Assembly: GCF_029227915.1 (NCBI RefSeq)
Contig: NC_079875.1
Coordinates: forward strand, 11,097,001 to 11,161,000
Source: Hydractinia symbiolongicarpus
Taxonomy: Eukaryota > Cnidaria > Hydrozoa > Anthoathecata > Hydractiniidae
Direction of reading: 5' to 3'
Length of the DNA: 64,000 nt
In this document: positions 52,613 to 64,000 of the stretch, one piece after another
Numbering within the stretch: the first letter of the stretch is position 1
How the letters are laid out: each line of letters begins with the position of its first letter
The notes under the pieces: generated by a model
What the model saw: the letters and a program-made list of their open reading frames with translations, nothing else
Database searches by the model: none
Told to the model about the DNA's origin: nothing
Program-made: the position numbers and the translations under genes

Positions 52613-54204
52613 ATGGAGGCGTCAGGAGAAAAAACACTTAATACAGATATTTTATCAGCTTGTTCAACACCTAAAAACAGCTTTTTTCAAAGCTTTACTT
52701 CACCAAACAAAATCGAAGTTTCCTTAAACAATTTATCTACAGATTTCACCGTAGAGAATGCTACAAACATTGAGAATTTGCCAGGAACTTCAACAACAAA
52801 CGCTGCAGCTGGGGGAGGATTTACATGTTGTGTACCTTTATGTTACAACAACTCAAAAAGAAACAGAGAATTGTCGTTTTACGTCATTCCAAAAGATGAA
52901 GGTTTAAGAAAGACTTGGCTTTCAAAAATAAGTATAAAAAACTTTAAACTAACATCAGGCCATAGAGTATGCTCTGCTCATTTTAAAGGTGGTAAAAAAA
53001 CGTACATGAACAATATTCCAACGATTGTACCAAAAACTATAGCACCTACACCGGTTAAAAAAAGAAACACCATGACTAGTCTTGGTTTAAAAAGAAAGCT
53101 ACCTTCCCCTGAAAAACCTAAAGATCCTGAGCTGACTGTAGAAGAGGCATTACAGCAAGAGATTCAAAAATTGGAAGCCACCATAGCTAATATGAAAGTT
53201 GAAATAACAAAAAAAGAAAACTCATTATTAGCAGAGATAAATTCTTTACAAACAGAAGTTGATGAAAATAAATTTACAGTGGACAGATTTAAACACAACA
53301 CTGCACATTTTAAATTTTACACTGGTTTTGAAAGCTACGAAATGTTTAAACTTGTACTTGAATATTTACAACCAGCTGCTGACTCTCTAATATACTGGGG
53401 ATCAAATACTAACATTGAAAACACAAAAACCTATAATGGTAAACGTGGGCGATCCAGAGCTACAACAGCTGAAACAGAATTTTTTATGATTCTTATTAGA
53501 CTTCGCTGTGGATTTCCTATTGAAGATATGGCAATACGATTTACCATGTCGACTAGTAATGTAAGTCGAATATTCATTACTTGGATAGACTTTTTGCACA
53601 CTCAACTGAGAGTACTTCCTATATGGGCTTCAAAAAAAACAGTAGCAGAGACAATGCCAAAATGTTTTAATGATTTATATCCCACAACACGTGTTATAAT
53701 AGACTGTACAGAAATATTTACAGAGATGCCTTCTTCATACCGCAGCCAATCAGCTACTTTTTCCAGCTATAAACATCACAACACTGCTAAAGGATTGGTA
53801 GGGATTGCACCAAGTGGAGCAGTTACATTCGTATCTGATTTATATGCTGGAAGAAGTAGTGACCAAAAAATTACTCGACACAGTGGAATTTTAAATTTAT
53901 TAGAACATGGTGACTCGTTAATGGCTGATCGAGGATTCGATATTGAAGAGGATTTACCTGATGGAGTAACTCTTAATATACCTGCGTTTCTAAAAGGTAA
54001 AACACAACTAGATTTGGGAGAAGAACTTGAAACTAGAAGAATTGCTTCTGTAAGAGTTCATGTGGAGAGAGCAATTAATCGAGTTAAAAACTTTAAAATT
54101 TTACAGTCAATATTTCAATGGCACCTGATTTAAATAAAGTCTGGGTAATTTGCTATTATTTAGTCAATTTTCTTCCACCACTTATAGCACAGAATGAGGA
54201 ATAA
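52613..54204 (+). pseudogene. THAP-domain DDE transposase (ISL2EU type), one C-terminal frameshift
   Basis: The 506-residue frame has a THAP C2CH zinc finger at about 70-140 (C73, C77, C120, H123, with IPTIVP after it), a coiled coil at about 175-220, a helix-turn-helix (FTMSTSNVSRIF), and a DDE_Tnp_4-like core with IIDCTEI (D364), FVSDLYAGRSSD (D409), MADRGFDI (D439) and HVERAINR (E485). The frame stops at 54133. The expected C-terminal block (MAPDLNKVW to LPPLI) follows in the next frame up to 54204, so a small deletion near 54115 truncates the protein after the catalytic Glu. Confidence 0.85.
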
Positions 54205-54249
54205 ACAATATATATATACGAATATAAAATGTATATAAAAATATATATG

Positions 54250-55919
54250 CTATGTATCTTTAAATATTTCGTTGGACATAAAGTCAAAATAAAATTTTGT
54301 CAGACATGGTAACCAATTCGTGTTCCATTTTTCACTCTCAAACTTTAAAGTTTTAATGTGCATAAATTTTTCAGTATAAACTATAAAATCCAATTCACTA
54401 ATTCCAGTTACTGCCATGACACCTTGGCACTGAAAATAATATATGTGACTCCGTTTAAGTTTGGGTTCTTCATCACACATTTGTCGCCACATGCTTCTTC
54501 GATCGTCAAATCTTTTTTTGAAAAAGGGCATTTAACTTCAATTGCTTTTGTTTCGCTAACAATTCCATCTGGACTGCAACCCAACCAAGGCCATTTAGGA
54601 TTTATAAAAAAACCACATTTTTCCACAGTAACTTCTTTTGCTAATTCATATTTTTTTACTGCAATACTTTCCGTAGAAATTTCATAATTACAGGCTTCTG
54701 AAAAAATAGACTTATTTTGACACAAAATCTTTTTCAACAATGAAGTTGGAAAGACCCCTTTACGCCTGTTTATTACACTTCCAAAATTAGATGCAGTTAA
54801 CCTTTTTTTTCTGCTCTGCAAACCACGCTTTGCTATTAGATTGCTTTATCGTTTTCTCTTCAATAGTCTTAATTTCTTTGCATGTTACACTCAAATGATT
54901 TTTCACGAAATTAAGATTAAGCTCTGTCAGCAGGGTACTTTCAATATCAAAATTAAAGTTTTCAATGAGTTAATTAATATGTTTTCTAACTGGTGCATTT
55001 TCCTCTGCTTCCATCTCACAGTTTGTCACAGATGTTGTGAAAAAAGAGCAAGGCTCATAGTCATTTCCTTGTAGCAAAGTAGCCATTGTTACTCCTTGTT
55101 TAAGTTTTAATAAGTTCCCACTAAGCTGCTTCATTTTTTCACTTGACGGTTCTCTTGCAAATAACGGTGTCGAACAGTGCTTTCGGTCACCAGTAACTAT
55201 TGGTCTTTTGCGACTTTTATTTTTGTCCTTTTCAAAATCAGCATTTTCAAACTGCAAGTTTGAAAATAAAATAGCCTCAGAGTTCGCAGCTTCACCAGGT
55301 ACATGCCACTGTTGCAAAACATCTGTACATACTTTATCCTCAGGAACACTTTTCAGTTCTAGTTCCCTGTAATCTACAAGCTGGTAAAGGACTGCAGCGA
55401 CATGCTTACAACAACCCCCTGCTCCAGCTTTGCAGTTGCATTTAGCATATAAAACATCTCCAGTTTTTGACAAAGGTGAATGTACACGCTGTATTAAATT
55501 TTCTTCATGGAGGCTGTTACCAGGCATTTAACAATAAACAAACTTGTATTTGCAACAATATTTGGTTTTACTCTGACCTTCTTCACGAAATGCTCTTTAA
55601 ATAACCTGTATCCCAGAATTTTGTGCTTAATTGCACCTCTTGATTTATTATCCACTTCTAAAGTATCTTCTACCATATACTTTTGTAGTTTTTTATGAGA
55701 AATGCCAGGCAAAAGAGATAAGTCTTTGGACCATTCTTTTATACTACAGGTCAGTTCCTCTTCTTCGTCTCTTTCAATTTCCTGATTTGAAATTTCTCTG
55801 AAAACTGGTCTTGATACCGTGCTAGAGCTTTGAGAAAAGCTAGGCTCAAGGGCAGTATCATTATCCGTAAAAAATATACTTAAATCTTCATTAATATCCA
55901 TTATAAGTTGTCGTTTCAC
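54250..55919 (-). pseudogene. YqaJ exonuclease with SWIM zinc finger (ISL2EU ORF2), multiply broken
   Basis: From 55919: an acidic N-terminus, then a SWIM-type finger (CNCKAGAGGCCKHVAAVLYQL, near 55450-55390), a linker, and the YqaJ nuclease with LTASNFGSVINRR, WLGCSPDGIVS, AIEVKCPFSK (ExK) and YYFQCQGVMAVTG. Lesions are a frameshift near 55505, an in-frame TAA near 54968, a one-base insertion in an A run near 54800 and another frameshift near 54490. In ISL2EU elements this enzyme is thought to act on DNA ends in transposition. Confidence 0.8.
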
Positions 55920-56182
55920 TATCCTTCCCTCAAATAAGCCTTTTTCTTCTTTGTTTTGTTAAACACTTGATTAATCTATTACAGAGATAAAGTTTTTACA
56001 AAGAGCTATGATCATGGAGATAATTATTTTGTAACAAAACATGATTATTCTCCACAATATATTGCTACGGTTATTTAATTGTTATACGCAAGCAATTTTT
56101 TTTAATTTCGGCTTTTTTTCTTGACTTCAAGTACCACAATGCATTGCGCAACTCACTATTTATGGGAACGGTGAATTTGTCC

Positions 56183-58418
56183 TTTAAAAGTGTTTCTTTG
56201 CCTAACTAGCGAGGGGAAAAGGGTAATGTGGGCGTGCCTAATGGATTTCCGACTTTGAAGTAGAATTTTGTCAGCGTTTTTCTATAAAGAAAGCTTTTCT
56301 CTAAAGCGGACAAAATCTCTTGTTCTTCAAGTGTCCGCTTAAAGGAGGTTTCATTGTATTTTAAAATTTGAAGTATGTTAAAACGATGGAAAATAACTTT
56401 TTATTTTATTTTATGATAATACGCCTTAAAGCGGGCTGATGGAAGAGGCAATGTCTTAAGTGATTAAGGAAATCAGAATTTCTTTTTAAAAGGAAAATTT
56501 GGCGTTTTGAGGATTTAACTTTCGCAAGAACTAAGGCATAATATTTATCTTTGTTTAAACGTTAATATAGATTAAAATGTTACAAGAGTGAGGAAGAAAA
56601 AAACTAACCCTTTTTGCCAAAAATTATTTTTATTACAACGTGGCTCGCTTCTATTACAAAATGCGTCAGCTTCTTTATCAACAAAATTTATATATGAAAT
56701 AAAGAAATCAAACCAAAGCTATGTAGATAACTATGCATAAAATATGCTTTCAACGTCTTATAAATGTTGGCTGAATAATTAAGCATCTTGGTCAGAAAGC
56801 TCCCGTCCTTATATCTACGCTACGATCCCTTCCCTTCCCGAGCTAGCAAATTTCCCAGTTGATCTATGGCGAATATTTTTCAGAAGCAACACACACTGCG
56901 TTTAAACAGAAACATAATGTGCTTCAGCATGATAAATTCACTACTAGTGAACATGCGAAAGCTGATTGTCTGGTTCACATTTCCCGAACTGTGTTGGTAG
57001 AATAATTATAGGTGCTGAAAACAACCACTTGAGAAACTTGTGATCAAGAAAGGCCTTAGAAATCTAATGTCTGACCCGAGTGGTTAGAGATTAACCTAAT
57101 TGTTTATTACTTAAAGGTTATATAGCTAGTCACTTAAACTTTATCTTTGGTTAGTATGTTTTTAGGATCTTTAACAAAATATGTCTTGTGGATAATATCA
57201 TTTTAACTGTAAATCCTTTTTGAGGTGTTTTTAGAGCTAAATTTTCTTTTTGTCTGCTAGCTAGCTATACATAACATACCAACAAAAATTTTTACGCTTG
57301 TTAAGTAGTCAGATCAGTTGGTTAAAATTGGAACATGCATTTACCTTGTCTGACTAAAATTGCACTTTGGAATGAGCACTTAGCATATTAAGTAGAAAAA
57401 TGAATGAAAAATAAGATTTATTTTTATTCAGTAACGGCTCATTACGCCTGCCAATGTATATGCATGTTAGCAGGATAGCTTGCCAACTAGTCTTTTCTCG
57501 TGTTTTACAAAACTATAAAAAGAACCTTTCTTTTCATTTAAAATGTCAACAATGGAAAATGAAAGCCCAAATAACATCTTTCATAAAATATTTACTTGCC
57601 TCATTGTTTTTTGGTCAATATTTATGAACATTTTTTCATAGTCAGGAATCCTTTTATGTTTTATTGTTTTTGTAGCAAAATCCGCTATCTTTATAGTAAA
57701 TCGTTGCATATATTATGACACGTGAATGAATTATCTATGTTAGTCGTAACAAGCCTGTTCAAGGGGTTTTTTCGCCGCTGGTCTCGATGTCAAAAAGGCA
57801 GAAGCCCCTTTCGATGCTTACTATTTCTTATTCGTGATGAATGGCCGCACGCACCGCGTGTAGATTTAATACCAAATATTTTTCCGTTTATTGCATTGTT
57901 GTGAGGCCACGAAGAGGCAAATAATCAAGGCAGTTTTCATCGCAAGCGGGTGAGGTGGTAAAAAAAAATTTTCGGAAAATTTAGCTAGCTGGCTAAGGCG
58001 AAGTTATAGAACAGAATGGTTGTAGGTTAAGCTAGCTAATATTTTTCACTTTTCCAATATGTCTTCAAAAATAAAGGTAGCTATAGCTAACTGGTTGTGT
58101 AAATATCAGTTAACATTATAAAAATACTTCAAAATGAATGACCTCAAACTTGTCTTGCTAGCTGGAATTTGTTTTGATATTTCTGTGTGTGGAACATTCA
58201 AGTAGTTAGCTACTTGTTTTATTATTTATAGGCAAGAAATAATTTGAAGGGTATGTGCTAGCTACAATTATCCCCCATTAAAAACGCAAAAATGTCATCC
58301 ACACTATACGTTGACATGTCATTTCAGACCGATACTAAAAACGTGCGGGGAAAATTCGACTAGATGTGTTATATCATATGTGCTGGAGGGTAAAACATCT
58401 TCAGAATTTATATTGACA
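56183..58418. other. No gene seen
   Basis: AT-rich sequence with repeated agctagct words. No supported frame, tRNA or inverted repeat. Confidence 0.4.
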
Positions 58419-58872
58419 ACAAACTCGACAACAAAGGGAAAAAACAGTTTCCTTCACTAAAGATAACAACATAACGCACATTACGATAGACACAGTAATC
58501 AACGAATGTCAGCTGGTGGATTCTATTGTTATGGTTCTTTCTTCGTCACAGCAAAAACAGGTGAGCAGTGTGTCGCTGCAAGAACATTTTGTCTTTGATG
58601 GCACAGCTAAAATAATTTTAACTGTGTTCGGTAACCATATCACCTTGCAGAAAGGAAGTGTTATAGCAATCAATGTTATACCAATACCCAAGTATCGGCA
58701 TGTAAAAACAACAGTGGAGTCGACTAATTTCGAACTTCCCAACATAGATGATGATAGCTGTGACTCAGAAGCTGTGCAGAGTAAAACAAGACAGTCCTAC
58801 AGAAGTCACTGTGATAATGGAAATAGTTGCAATTGTCGATTCCAGTTTAAACTCGACAATATCATGCATTAA
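58419..58872 (+). CDS. Unrecognised ORF with OB-fold-like pattern
   Basis: An open frame from 58419 to the stop at 58872 (about 150 residues), with no ATG before 58549. The middle alternates hydrophobic residues like a beta-barrel: LVDSIVMVLSSS, HFVFDGTAKIILTVFGN and KGSVIAINVIPIPKYRHVKTT. That pattern resembles a single-stranded-DNA-binding OB fold, but I cannot name a family. A frame change near 58440 may join it to an earlier frame starting near 58370. The tail has a small Cys cluster (CDNGNSCNC). Could be a host exon or element debris. Confidence 0.35.
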
Positions 58873-58874
58873 TT

Positions 58875-59168
58875 GTGACATTTAAATTACACTTGGTTCG
58901 AAATATGAGATGGTTAGCTCTTGTTATTTCACATTGGCGATTAAAGAACGACGCCAAAAGAATATCACGAACAAAAATTGAATGTATTTTAGACAGCTTT
59001 TTTCAGGAACATAGAACAAAAGGACTGTACAACATCTTGAGAAGCAGTATCTCGGCTACTCTACCAGAGTTCTGGAGGGATTACCCGGGTAAAAAATCAC
59101 AACATACAAATCGGTCTTACATCGGAATTAACATCGGAAGTACCGATATTATCTCATGCGTGCTATAA
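58875..59168 (+). CDS. Short unrecognised ORF
   Basis: A 97-residue frame directly after the previous stop, with ISHWRLKNDAKRIS and IECILDSFFQEHR, which looks helical. It may be the frameshifted continuation of the upstream ORF. No family recognised. Confidence 0.2.
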   Translation: MTFKLHLVRNMRWLALVISHWRLKNDAKRISRTKIECILDSFFQEHRTKGLYNILRSSISATLPEFWRDYPGKKSQHTNRSYIGINIGSTDIISCVL

Positions 59169-59294
59169 GTTAAAGCGAGTTACCAGGGTGATCGACAGGC
59201 AGTCAAAAATTAATCAAAAGCCAAACAAACACCCTGAAAAGTCGCGATAGTATTCAGTAAATGACCAAAAATTCTATTAAACAATTTTAGAACC

Positions 59295-59583
59295 CAGTAT
59301 GAAAGGGTGACCACTCCTCCTTAAATTCCTTAAATAACCTTAGAAAAAAGAAAATCTCCTTAAAAGTACTTAAATATACTTAAAAAAGTTGAAATTTTAG
59401 CTATTCTTCTTAATTTCTTTTTATTTCTTATTTTTTCTGATCGTAAGCTTTTTGGAAATATGTTCATGGATTTTTCATCACCAATCAAGTAAGACATATT
59501 TCTCTGTTACCTAAAATCCTCTATTTTCTATCTTTCAGGGCATAATTTTGTGTCATTTTATTAGTGGTCACCCTGTATGACTG
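59295..59583. mobile_element. MITE with 21-bp inverted ends
   Basis: Ends cagtatgaaagggtgaccac and, reversed, cagtcatacagggtgaccac match at 16-17 of 21 positions over 21 bp. The 289-bp interior is AT-rich and non-coding. No clear target duplication. Confidence 0.6.
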
Positions 59584-60580
59584 TTAAAGCTACTAAGCTT
59601 TCTTGCTGAAATTTTAAACAAGCAGAAAAACGTAAAAAAGGAAAATACGAATCTGCTAGGTAAAATCATTCACTAAGAAAATATCAAAAAGTTAAAAAGT
59701 TATCGAAAATAAATTTATTTTTTTAACGTTTCATTTTCGTACATCTTCCTTCTTGCAAAACTAGAAATGCACAAAAATCTTTGTATACAATCAAATGGTG
59801 TGACCTTAAATTTTTATCAGCCGCTGGTCCTTTGATATTCCTTTCAAGACAAATTTAACTTTTAGTTAGTGAAAATGTAAACTTTTTGCAACACGTGAAA
59901 TCAACTTTTATTGCGTTTGAATACTTTCTAAATATGGGATACATTAAGACAGAAAAGTTTAGAAAGAAAAATTTCGAACGTTTCTAAGGAAATATTTCAT
60001 CGTGTATTCCCGCCTTAAAGATATGTAAAATTTTCGCGGTTTCTTCAAATCGCAAATTTTCTTCACGCTAAAATACCTGACAAGAAATTAGTAATGCAAT
60101 ATCATGCAGTGTGTATATTTCCATATTATAAACTACTAAAAACATGAACGAGTGTTCAACAAATATTTTTTTTAAATTAGCAAATGACAAAAATGTTTTG
60201 CAACAAAGTTGTACAAGAACTTAACAGTATTAGGTGTTTGTCAATCAATATAATGTTGGTAATTTATTAAGTAAATTTATGTTGATATACTTGCCTTTTT
60301 GTCATCACCTATAGTTAGTATTGCTAGACTGCTTAGCATAAATAGCAGTAGTCGAAACTCCTGTGTTTTAACGTATGTTTCTTATGACATAATGCTATAA
60401 GGAATCCAGGTTCAAATCCTGGCGGGAGATGTTACATATTTTTGTACCTTCGTTTATTAACATGCGTTAGTAATCCCTTCAATAACATTTTTTAGAAATC
60501 GGCGGGAAAATTCCATTTGTTGTTGTAGACTGAAGATGATTCTATTTTTGTAGTGCTGGAATCCAAATGTTAGGTAATCG

Positions 60581-61020
60581 CTATTGAATGCTGTTTATAT
60601 GATTGGGATCACTGATTGAATGAATCGACTCTTTGATTTTTCTTTGAGTCCAGTTGGATTCTCGATCGATTATCTTTTTGTTGTCGAAGTTGAATCGATG
60701 GTCGTTTCTCCAACTGTGATCAACAATCTCATTCGTCTCTGTATCACCATTTCTGATAGCTCTTTCATGTTCACTACTCCTTTGTTTGAATCTGTTTGCT
60801 CTCTCCAATGTAGACAGCATTGCAATCAAAACATGGAATTTTGTATGCGATGTTGTTTTGTATAGATTTATCGACCGGATCTTTTGGATGACTGAGTGTG
60901 TTGCGAAGATTTTTTTTTGTGTAGAATGTGCAACGAATGTTATGTTTGGAAAGAATCCTCCGTAGTGTTTCACTGGTACCCTGGTAGATTTTTCATGGTA
61001 GATTTTCGTGTCTTATTGTT
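60581..61020 (-). pseudogene. Penelope-like element: RT end and GIY-YIG endonuclease
   Basis: Minus-strand blocks: GTSETLRRILSKHNI (RT C-terminal region), a HPKDPVDKS linker, AYKIPCFDCNAVYIGES (the GIY-YIG motif region), then, after frame changes near 60920 and 60790, SEHERAIRNGDTETNEI, HSWRNDHRFNFDN, IIDRESNWTQRKIKES and IHSISDPNHINS. This is the GIY-YIG domain of Penelope-like retroelements. The RT core upstream is not present. Confidence 0.7.
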
Positions 61021-61079
61021 TTTGAGTAGGTTTCCGCCAATCATAAGAAAATTTCTTTGTTGCAAATTTCGCAGTTAAT

Positions 61080-62928
61080 TTTTAAGAATTTTCTTTTAAC
61101 AAGAATATGATATTTTTTTTTATTTCTGTTCTACGGGTGCCGTGTAGCTTTGATTCAACAGAAAAAAATTGAACTGAGTAACTCAAAGACATTTCTGTCT
61201 TAACATTATTATTTTTGAACTAGAAGACTGTAAAACTCTGAATCAAAACTTGCAGGCACAATGCGCTAAATATAAAGAATTAAATGTAGTCGAATTATTA
61301 ATAGTGGTTATGCAAATTAGGAGCAGTAGCTAGCTACACATTCAAGTTGAAAAGGATTGCTTAAACGAAATATAGAAAGTAAACATGAGGCTGTATGTAT
61401 GTCTGAAGAAACTTTGTTATAAAGCTGAAGGCGAAGTTTTAAAAGCGAATAGACGATTTTTGTTGTGATCTGCAAACTTTCAGTTAAATAAATTTTCAAG
61501 AAACATTACTATGGTGTAGCTATCAGATAGATTCTTCATAAACTTTTTCATGGTTTTGACCAAAGAATATTCCTTACTCTTTTCAAAGAGGCCTTAATAA
61601 AAATCAGTTAAGTAAAACCAGTCTAATCTAAATCAGTTTTGTTAGGTGTGAATGGGGTATCCAGCTCAGTGAAACAAGTGCTGATAAAAAATCTGATAAA
61701 GTTCTAAATTCCAAGATAATATAAATGGCTACCGTTGATTCCAAAGTTTAAAATTTAGCACTTGTAGTATCATCTTTAAATAAAAGTCAGTTTATTTCGA
61801 ATTTGCGGGAAGCTACGTCAATAAACAGCAATCCCGGATGTTTGTTATCTTTAAAGTAGGTTCTGTGAAAACCTATAGAGTCAGGCCGCTGTTTAAATTT
61901 TAACAAAAAGTAGCTCAAAAAACAAAAAACATTTCACGGGATATTATTGCCTTTTGAGCAAATTTAACTTATAGATTTTAAGATTTCTTTTAAACTCTTT
62001 ATGGCTGGATCCAAACGTTTTTGATCATTTTATTTTTTCATTTTTTTTAAATATCTTTTCCACTCTGTTTTGCAAAATCCAGCTATAATATTTCACAAAC
62101 TTTCTTAACACATTTTGGTTGAAAAAACTTTCTCTAAATAAAATTTTGTTGGCCATGTTGTTAAAAAAGTGTTGTGACTGTTCGACTTTTTTGCAAATTT
62201 TTATTGATTTTTATTTGATTTGCAGAAAGGATCTCAAATTCTTAACATTAAAATCCCTGCAAATCTATCAACTTACTTTCTTAATTTTCTCAATATTTTT
62301 CAATGTAAGCTCTCCACCATAGTGGTCACTTTTTGAACTAATTATATTGTCCTTTAATCATTTCAGTTAACTCTGTTCAGGTTGATTAAAGCGAGGGCGA
62401 AAGTGTACTCCCAGGTTTTTTGGGCTGTACTTGACGTCATATATCTTCACATATTGTTTTTTAAGAATCAAGTCATTGGAAACATTCTATACAATTCTTG
62501 AGAATTTATTTCACCACACTCCTTTGTAACGCGTTAAGCCTTCCTTCAATGTAATGATCAAGGTTTTGGTCAATATATCTCCCTACCATAATACCATTAT
62601 TTCTGTCCGTCGTTTAATTTTGTCATACCGTGGCACAGTAATTGTACCAATTCATGGTTACAGGCGAAGAAGATTGCACCAAAAAACAATGTGATAAAAA
62701 CGTGGAACAGACAAAAAAATATCAAGGATTTTTTTATAGACTATGACTAGTTTTTAAAATACTTTTTTACTGCCGGAATGTAATACCTTTTTCATAATTT
62801 CCACAATCAACAATGAAATTTTATAATACACAAATTGCAAAATATAATGAGTCAAATTTTTTGCTCCTCTGAGCAAATCATAGTGGCCACGTGGACAAAT
62901 ATAACTGCCCCCATGAAACTATTCTGCT
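61080..62928. other. No gene seen
   Basis: AT-rich DNA without a supported frame. Confidence 0.4.
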
Positions 62929-62965
62929 TTTTATTGGTCTCTATATTATATAAAGACCAATAAAA
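62929..62965. repeat. Perfect 12-bp hairpin
   Basis: ttttattggtct (62929-62940) and agaccaataaaa (62954-62965) are perfect inverted copies with a 13-base loop. No T run or gene context suggests a terminator. Confidence 0.6.
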
Positions 62966-63286
62966 TTTTATGCACGTATTTGGTCTCTCTGTACGCCAGG
63001 AAAAATTATGCCATGGACACACGAAATGCAAAAAATAAAGGACGAGAATAGTAGCCGTAATTGCTTAAAAAGTTTGCGCCGCAACTCTATTTTGAAAAAT
63101 CTCCACAGAATCCAATTTTTACGGACTTTGTTTTGGTTACACGCAGCTCAATTTCAGAATCACAGCAAAATCCGAAAACGCAACGGAAACATGCCACGAA
63201 GACCATTTTGTTTTGGAAGTGGTTAAGGTTTGTAAGTCTCCTTTTGACATTTTATTCCACCAACCTGATGTTGTATGCAGTTAAGT

Positions 63287-63377
63287 CAACCTCGTTCCCA
63301 GGGCAATTTTTCGCTTTTTTGATATCGCCGCCGTTCGAGATTGTCAAAAGAGAAAAATGGGCCCGGGAACGAGGTTG
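63287..63377. mobile_element. Short MITE with caacctcgttccc ends
   Basis: caacctcgttcccagggc at the left and its near-perfect reverse complement gcccgggaacgaggttg at the right enclose 91 bp in all. This motif is one I remember from other marine invertebrate genomes. Confidence 0.65.
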
Positions 63378-63930
63378 CAGCTAAGTATCTACAGCTTTTA
63401 CTTTATTATAAACGTTGACAAAAATTTTAAAGCTTACTGTGAGAAAACATTTGGGTAACGACTAAAGTGACAATTAATTTTGAGAATTACACAAAAACTT
63501 ATTTCACAAAATATAGTGGCTTAGTTACTGTTTTAACGTAGTAACAACCTGTGTTCTTATTCACACCGATAGCAAGAAAGGGATATTTTGCCTAATGTGG
63601 CGATCTAATGTTAGCAGTGTATATAGATGTGCGCCATAGTTTACTTCTAATAAGTGCTCAACTTACCAGAAACGGGTAATCTTTCAACTTTCACAAATTC
63701 CGCAAAATAAATATATGCTGTTCAATTGTTTTTAACGGAGTTATGACGGACTAACAACAGGTTGCAACCTGTGTTCTAATTTTTGCTAAAGTTGCGTAAA
63801 AGTTTGAAAAATATATCATTTCACTGGATTTATATACTACAGCGCTCCACCTGGTCGTGCATTGCAGTTTAACCGCACTTGAGCAATTGTCCTGATGTTG
63901 ATTGTTGGAGAGGCTTTATCGCTGTAGTGT

Positions 63931-64000
63931 AGTGGCACTTGGCCTTGTGGTTATGGAGTTCGCTGTTGATCACAAAGTTCGTGGTTAGATCCACTGCGTG
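63931..64000 (+). other. tRNA-like SINE head, cut by the window end
   Basis: ttggccttgtggttatggagt (A-box-like) followed by cgtggttagatccactgcg (B-box-like) at tRNA spacing. Its continuation lies outside the window. Confidence 0.4.

Larger units (their letters stand above)
52538..56182. mobile_element. ISL2EU (IS4EU)-type DNA transposon
   Basis: Imperfect terminal inverted repeats of about 50 bp, sharing gttccc.taaa and gcaatgcattgtggta (52538-52590 and 56130-56182), enclose two convergent genes: a THAP-DDE transposase (+) and a YqaJ exonuclease (-). This gene pair is the known signature of the ISL2EU group. The target-site duplication is not clear. Confidence 0.75.

Noticed and set aside
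60400-60430. tRNA T-arm-like ccaggttcaaatcctgg
   Set aside because: No A-box or acceptor partner upstream; too short to support a tRNA call.

Overview
The window reads as repeat-rich nuclear DNA of an invertebrate animal, most likely a cnidarian and perhaps a hydrozoan. The evidence is indirect: AT-rich DNA with short GT-AG introns, a stand-alone P2X7-like zinc domain gene, and a dense mix of Ty3/gypsy, BEL/Pao, Tx1-like, CR1/jockey-like, R2/NeSL-like, Penelope-like, pogo-like and ISL2EU-like elements of the kinds common in cnidarians. No bacterial operon, CRISPR array or rRNA is present. Almost everything recognisable is mobile-element derived, and ordinary host genes are scarce or absent.

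Layout. 0.2-2.6 kb: a broken RNase H-fold transposase-like gene (+) converging on an intact three-exon P2X7-like zinc-domain gene (-). 2.9-4.45 kb: an LTR-retrotransposon 3' end and a structured repeat tail. 5.1-12.2 kb: a minus-strand gypsy element split by three insertions, two of which carry ubiquitin-specific protease (USP) coding sequence followed by the same kind of structured tail. 13.7-14.3 kb: another tail. 14.32-17.80 kb: an apparently intact pogo-like DNA transposon with perfect 41-bp inverted repeats, encoding a DD35D transposase (-) and a HIRAN-domain protein with a PCNA-binding (PIP) motif (+). 18-23.3 kb: remnants of HIRAN, USP and YqaJ genes plus more tails. 23.6-29.95 kb: a nearly complete Tx1-like LINE (-). 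30-37.5 kb: reverse transcriptase (RT) debris and a BEL/Pao element (-) interrupted by a LINE and by a roughly 50-bp insertion of a tail 3' end. 37.5-42.4 kb: PHD-like and CR1/jockey-like LINE pieces, the latter with a 2A-like motif. 42.6-50.6 kb: mostly non-coding, with tRNA-like sequences, a MITE pair and minisatellites. 50.7-52.4 kb: an R2/NeSL-like RT. 52.54-56.18 kb: an ISL2EU-type transposon with a THAP-DDE transposase and a YqaJ exonuclease. 56-64 kb: AT-rich DNA with an unidentified ORF, a Penelope-like GIY-YIG remnant and several MITEs.

Two candidates stand out as possibly undescribed. The first is the 3.48-kb pogo-like transposon that pairs a transposase with a HIRAN+PIP protein, so its accessory product may act at 3' DNA ends and PCNA. 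The second is a non-LTR retrotransposon family whose C-terminus joins a restriction-like endonuclease domain to a USP-type deubiquitinase and whose 3' tail is a modular structured repeat. About ten 5'-truncated copies of the tail occur here. All family names are from reading conserved motifs; no database search was possible.
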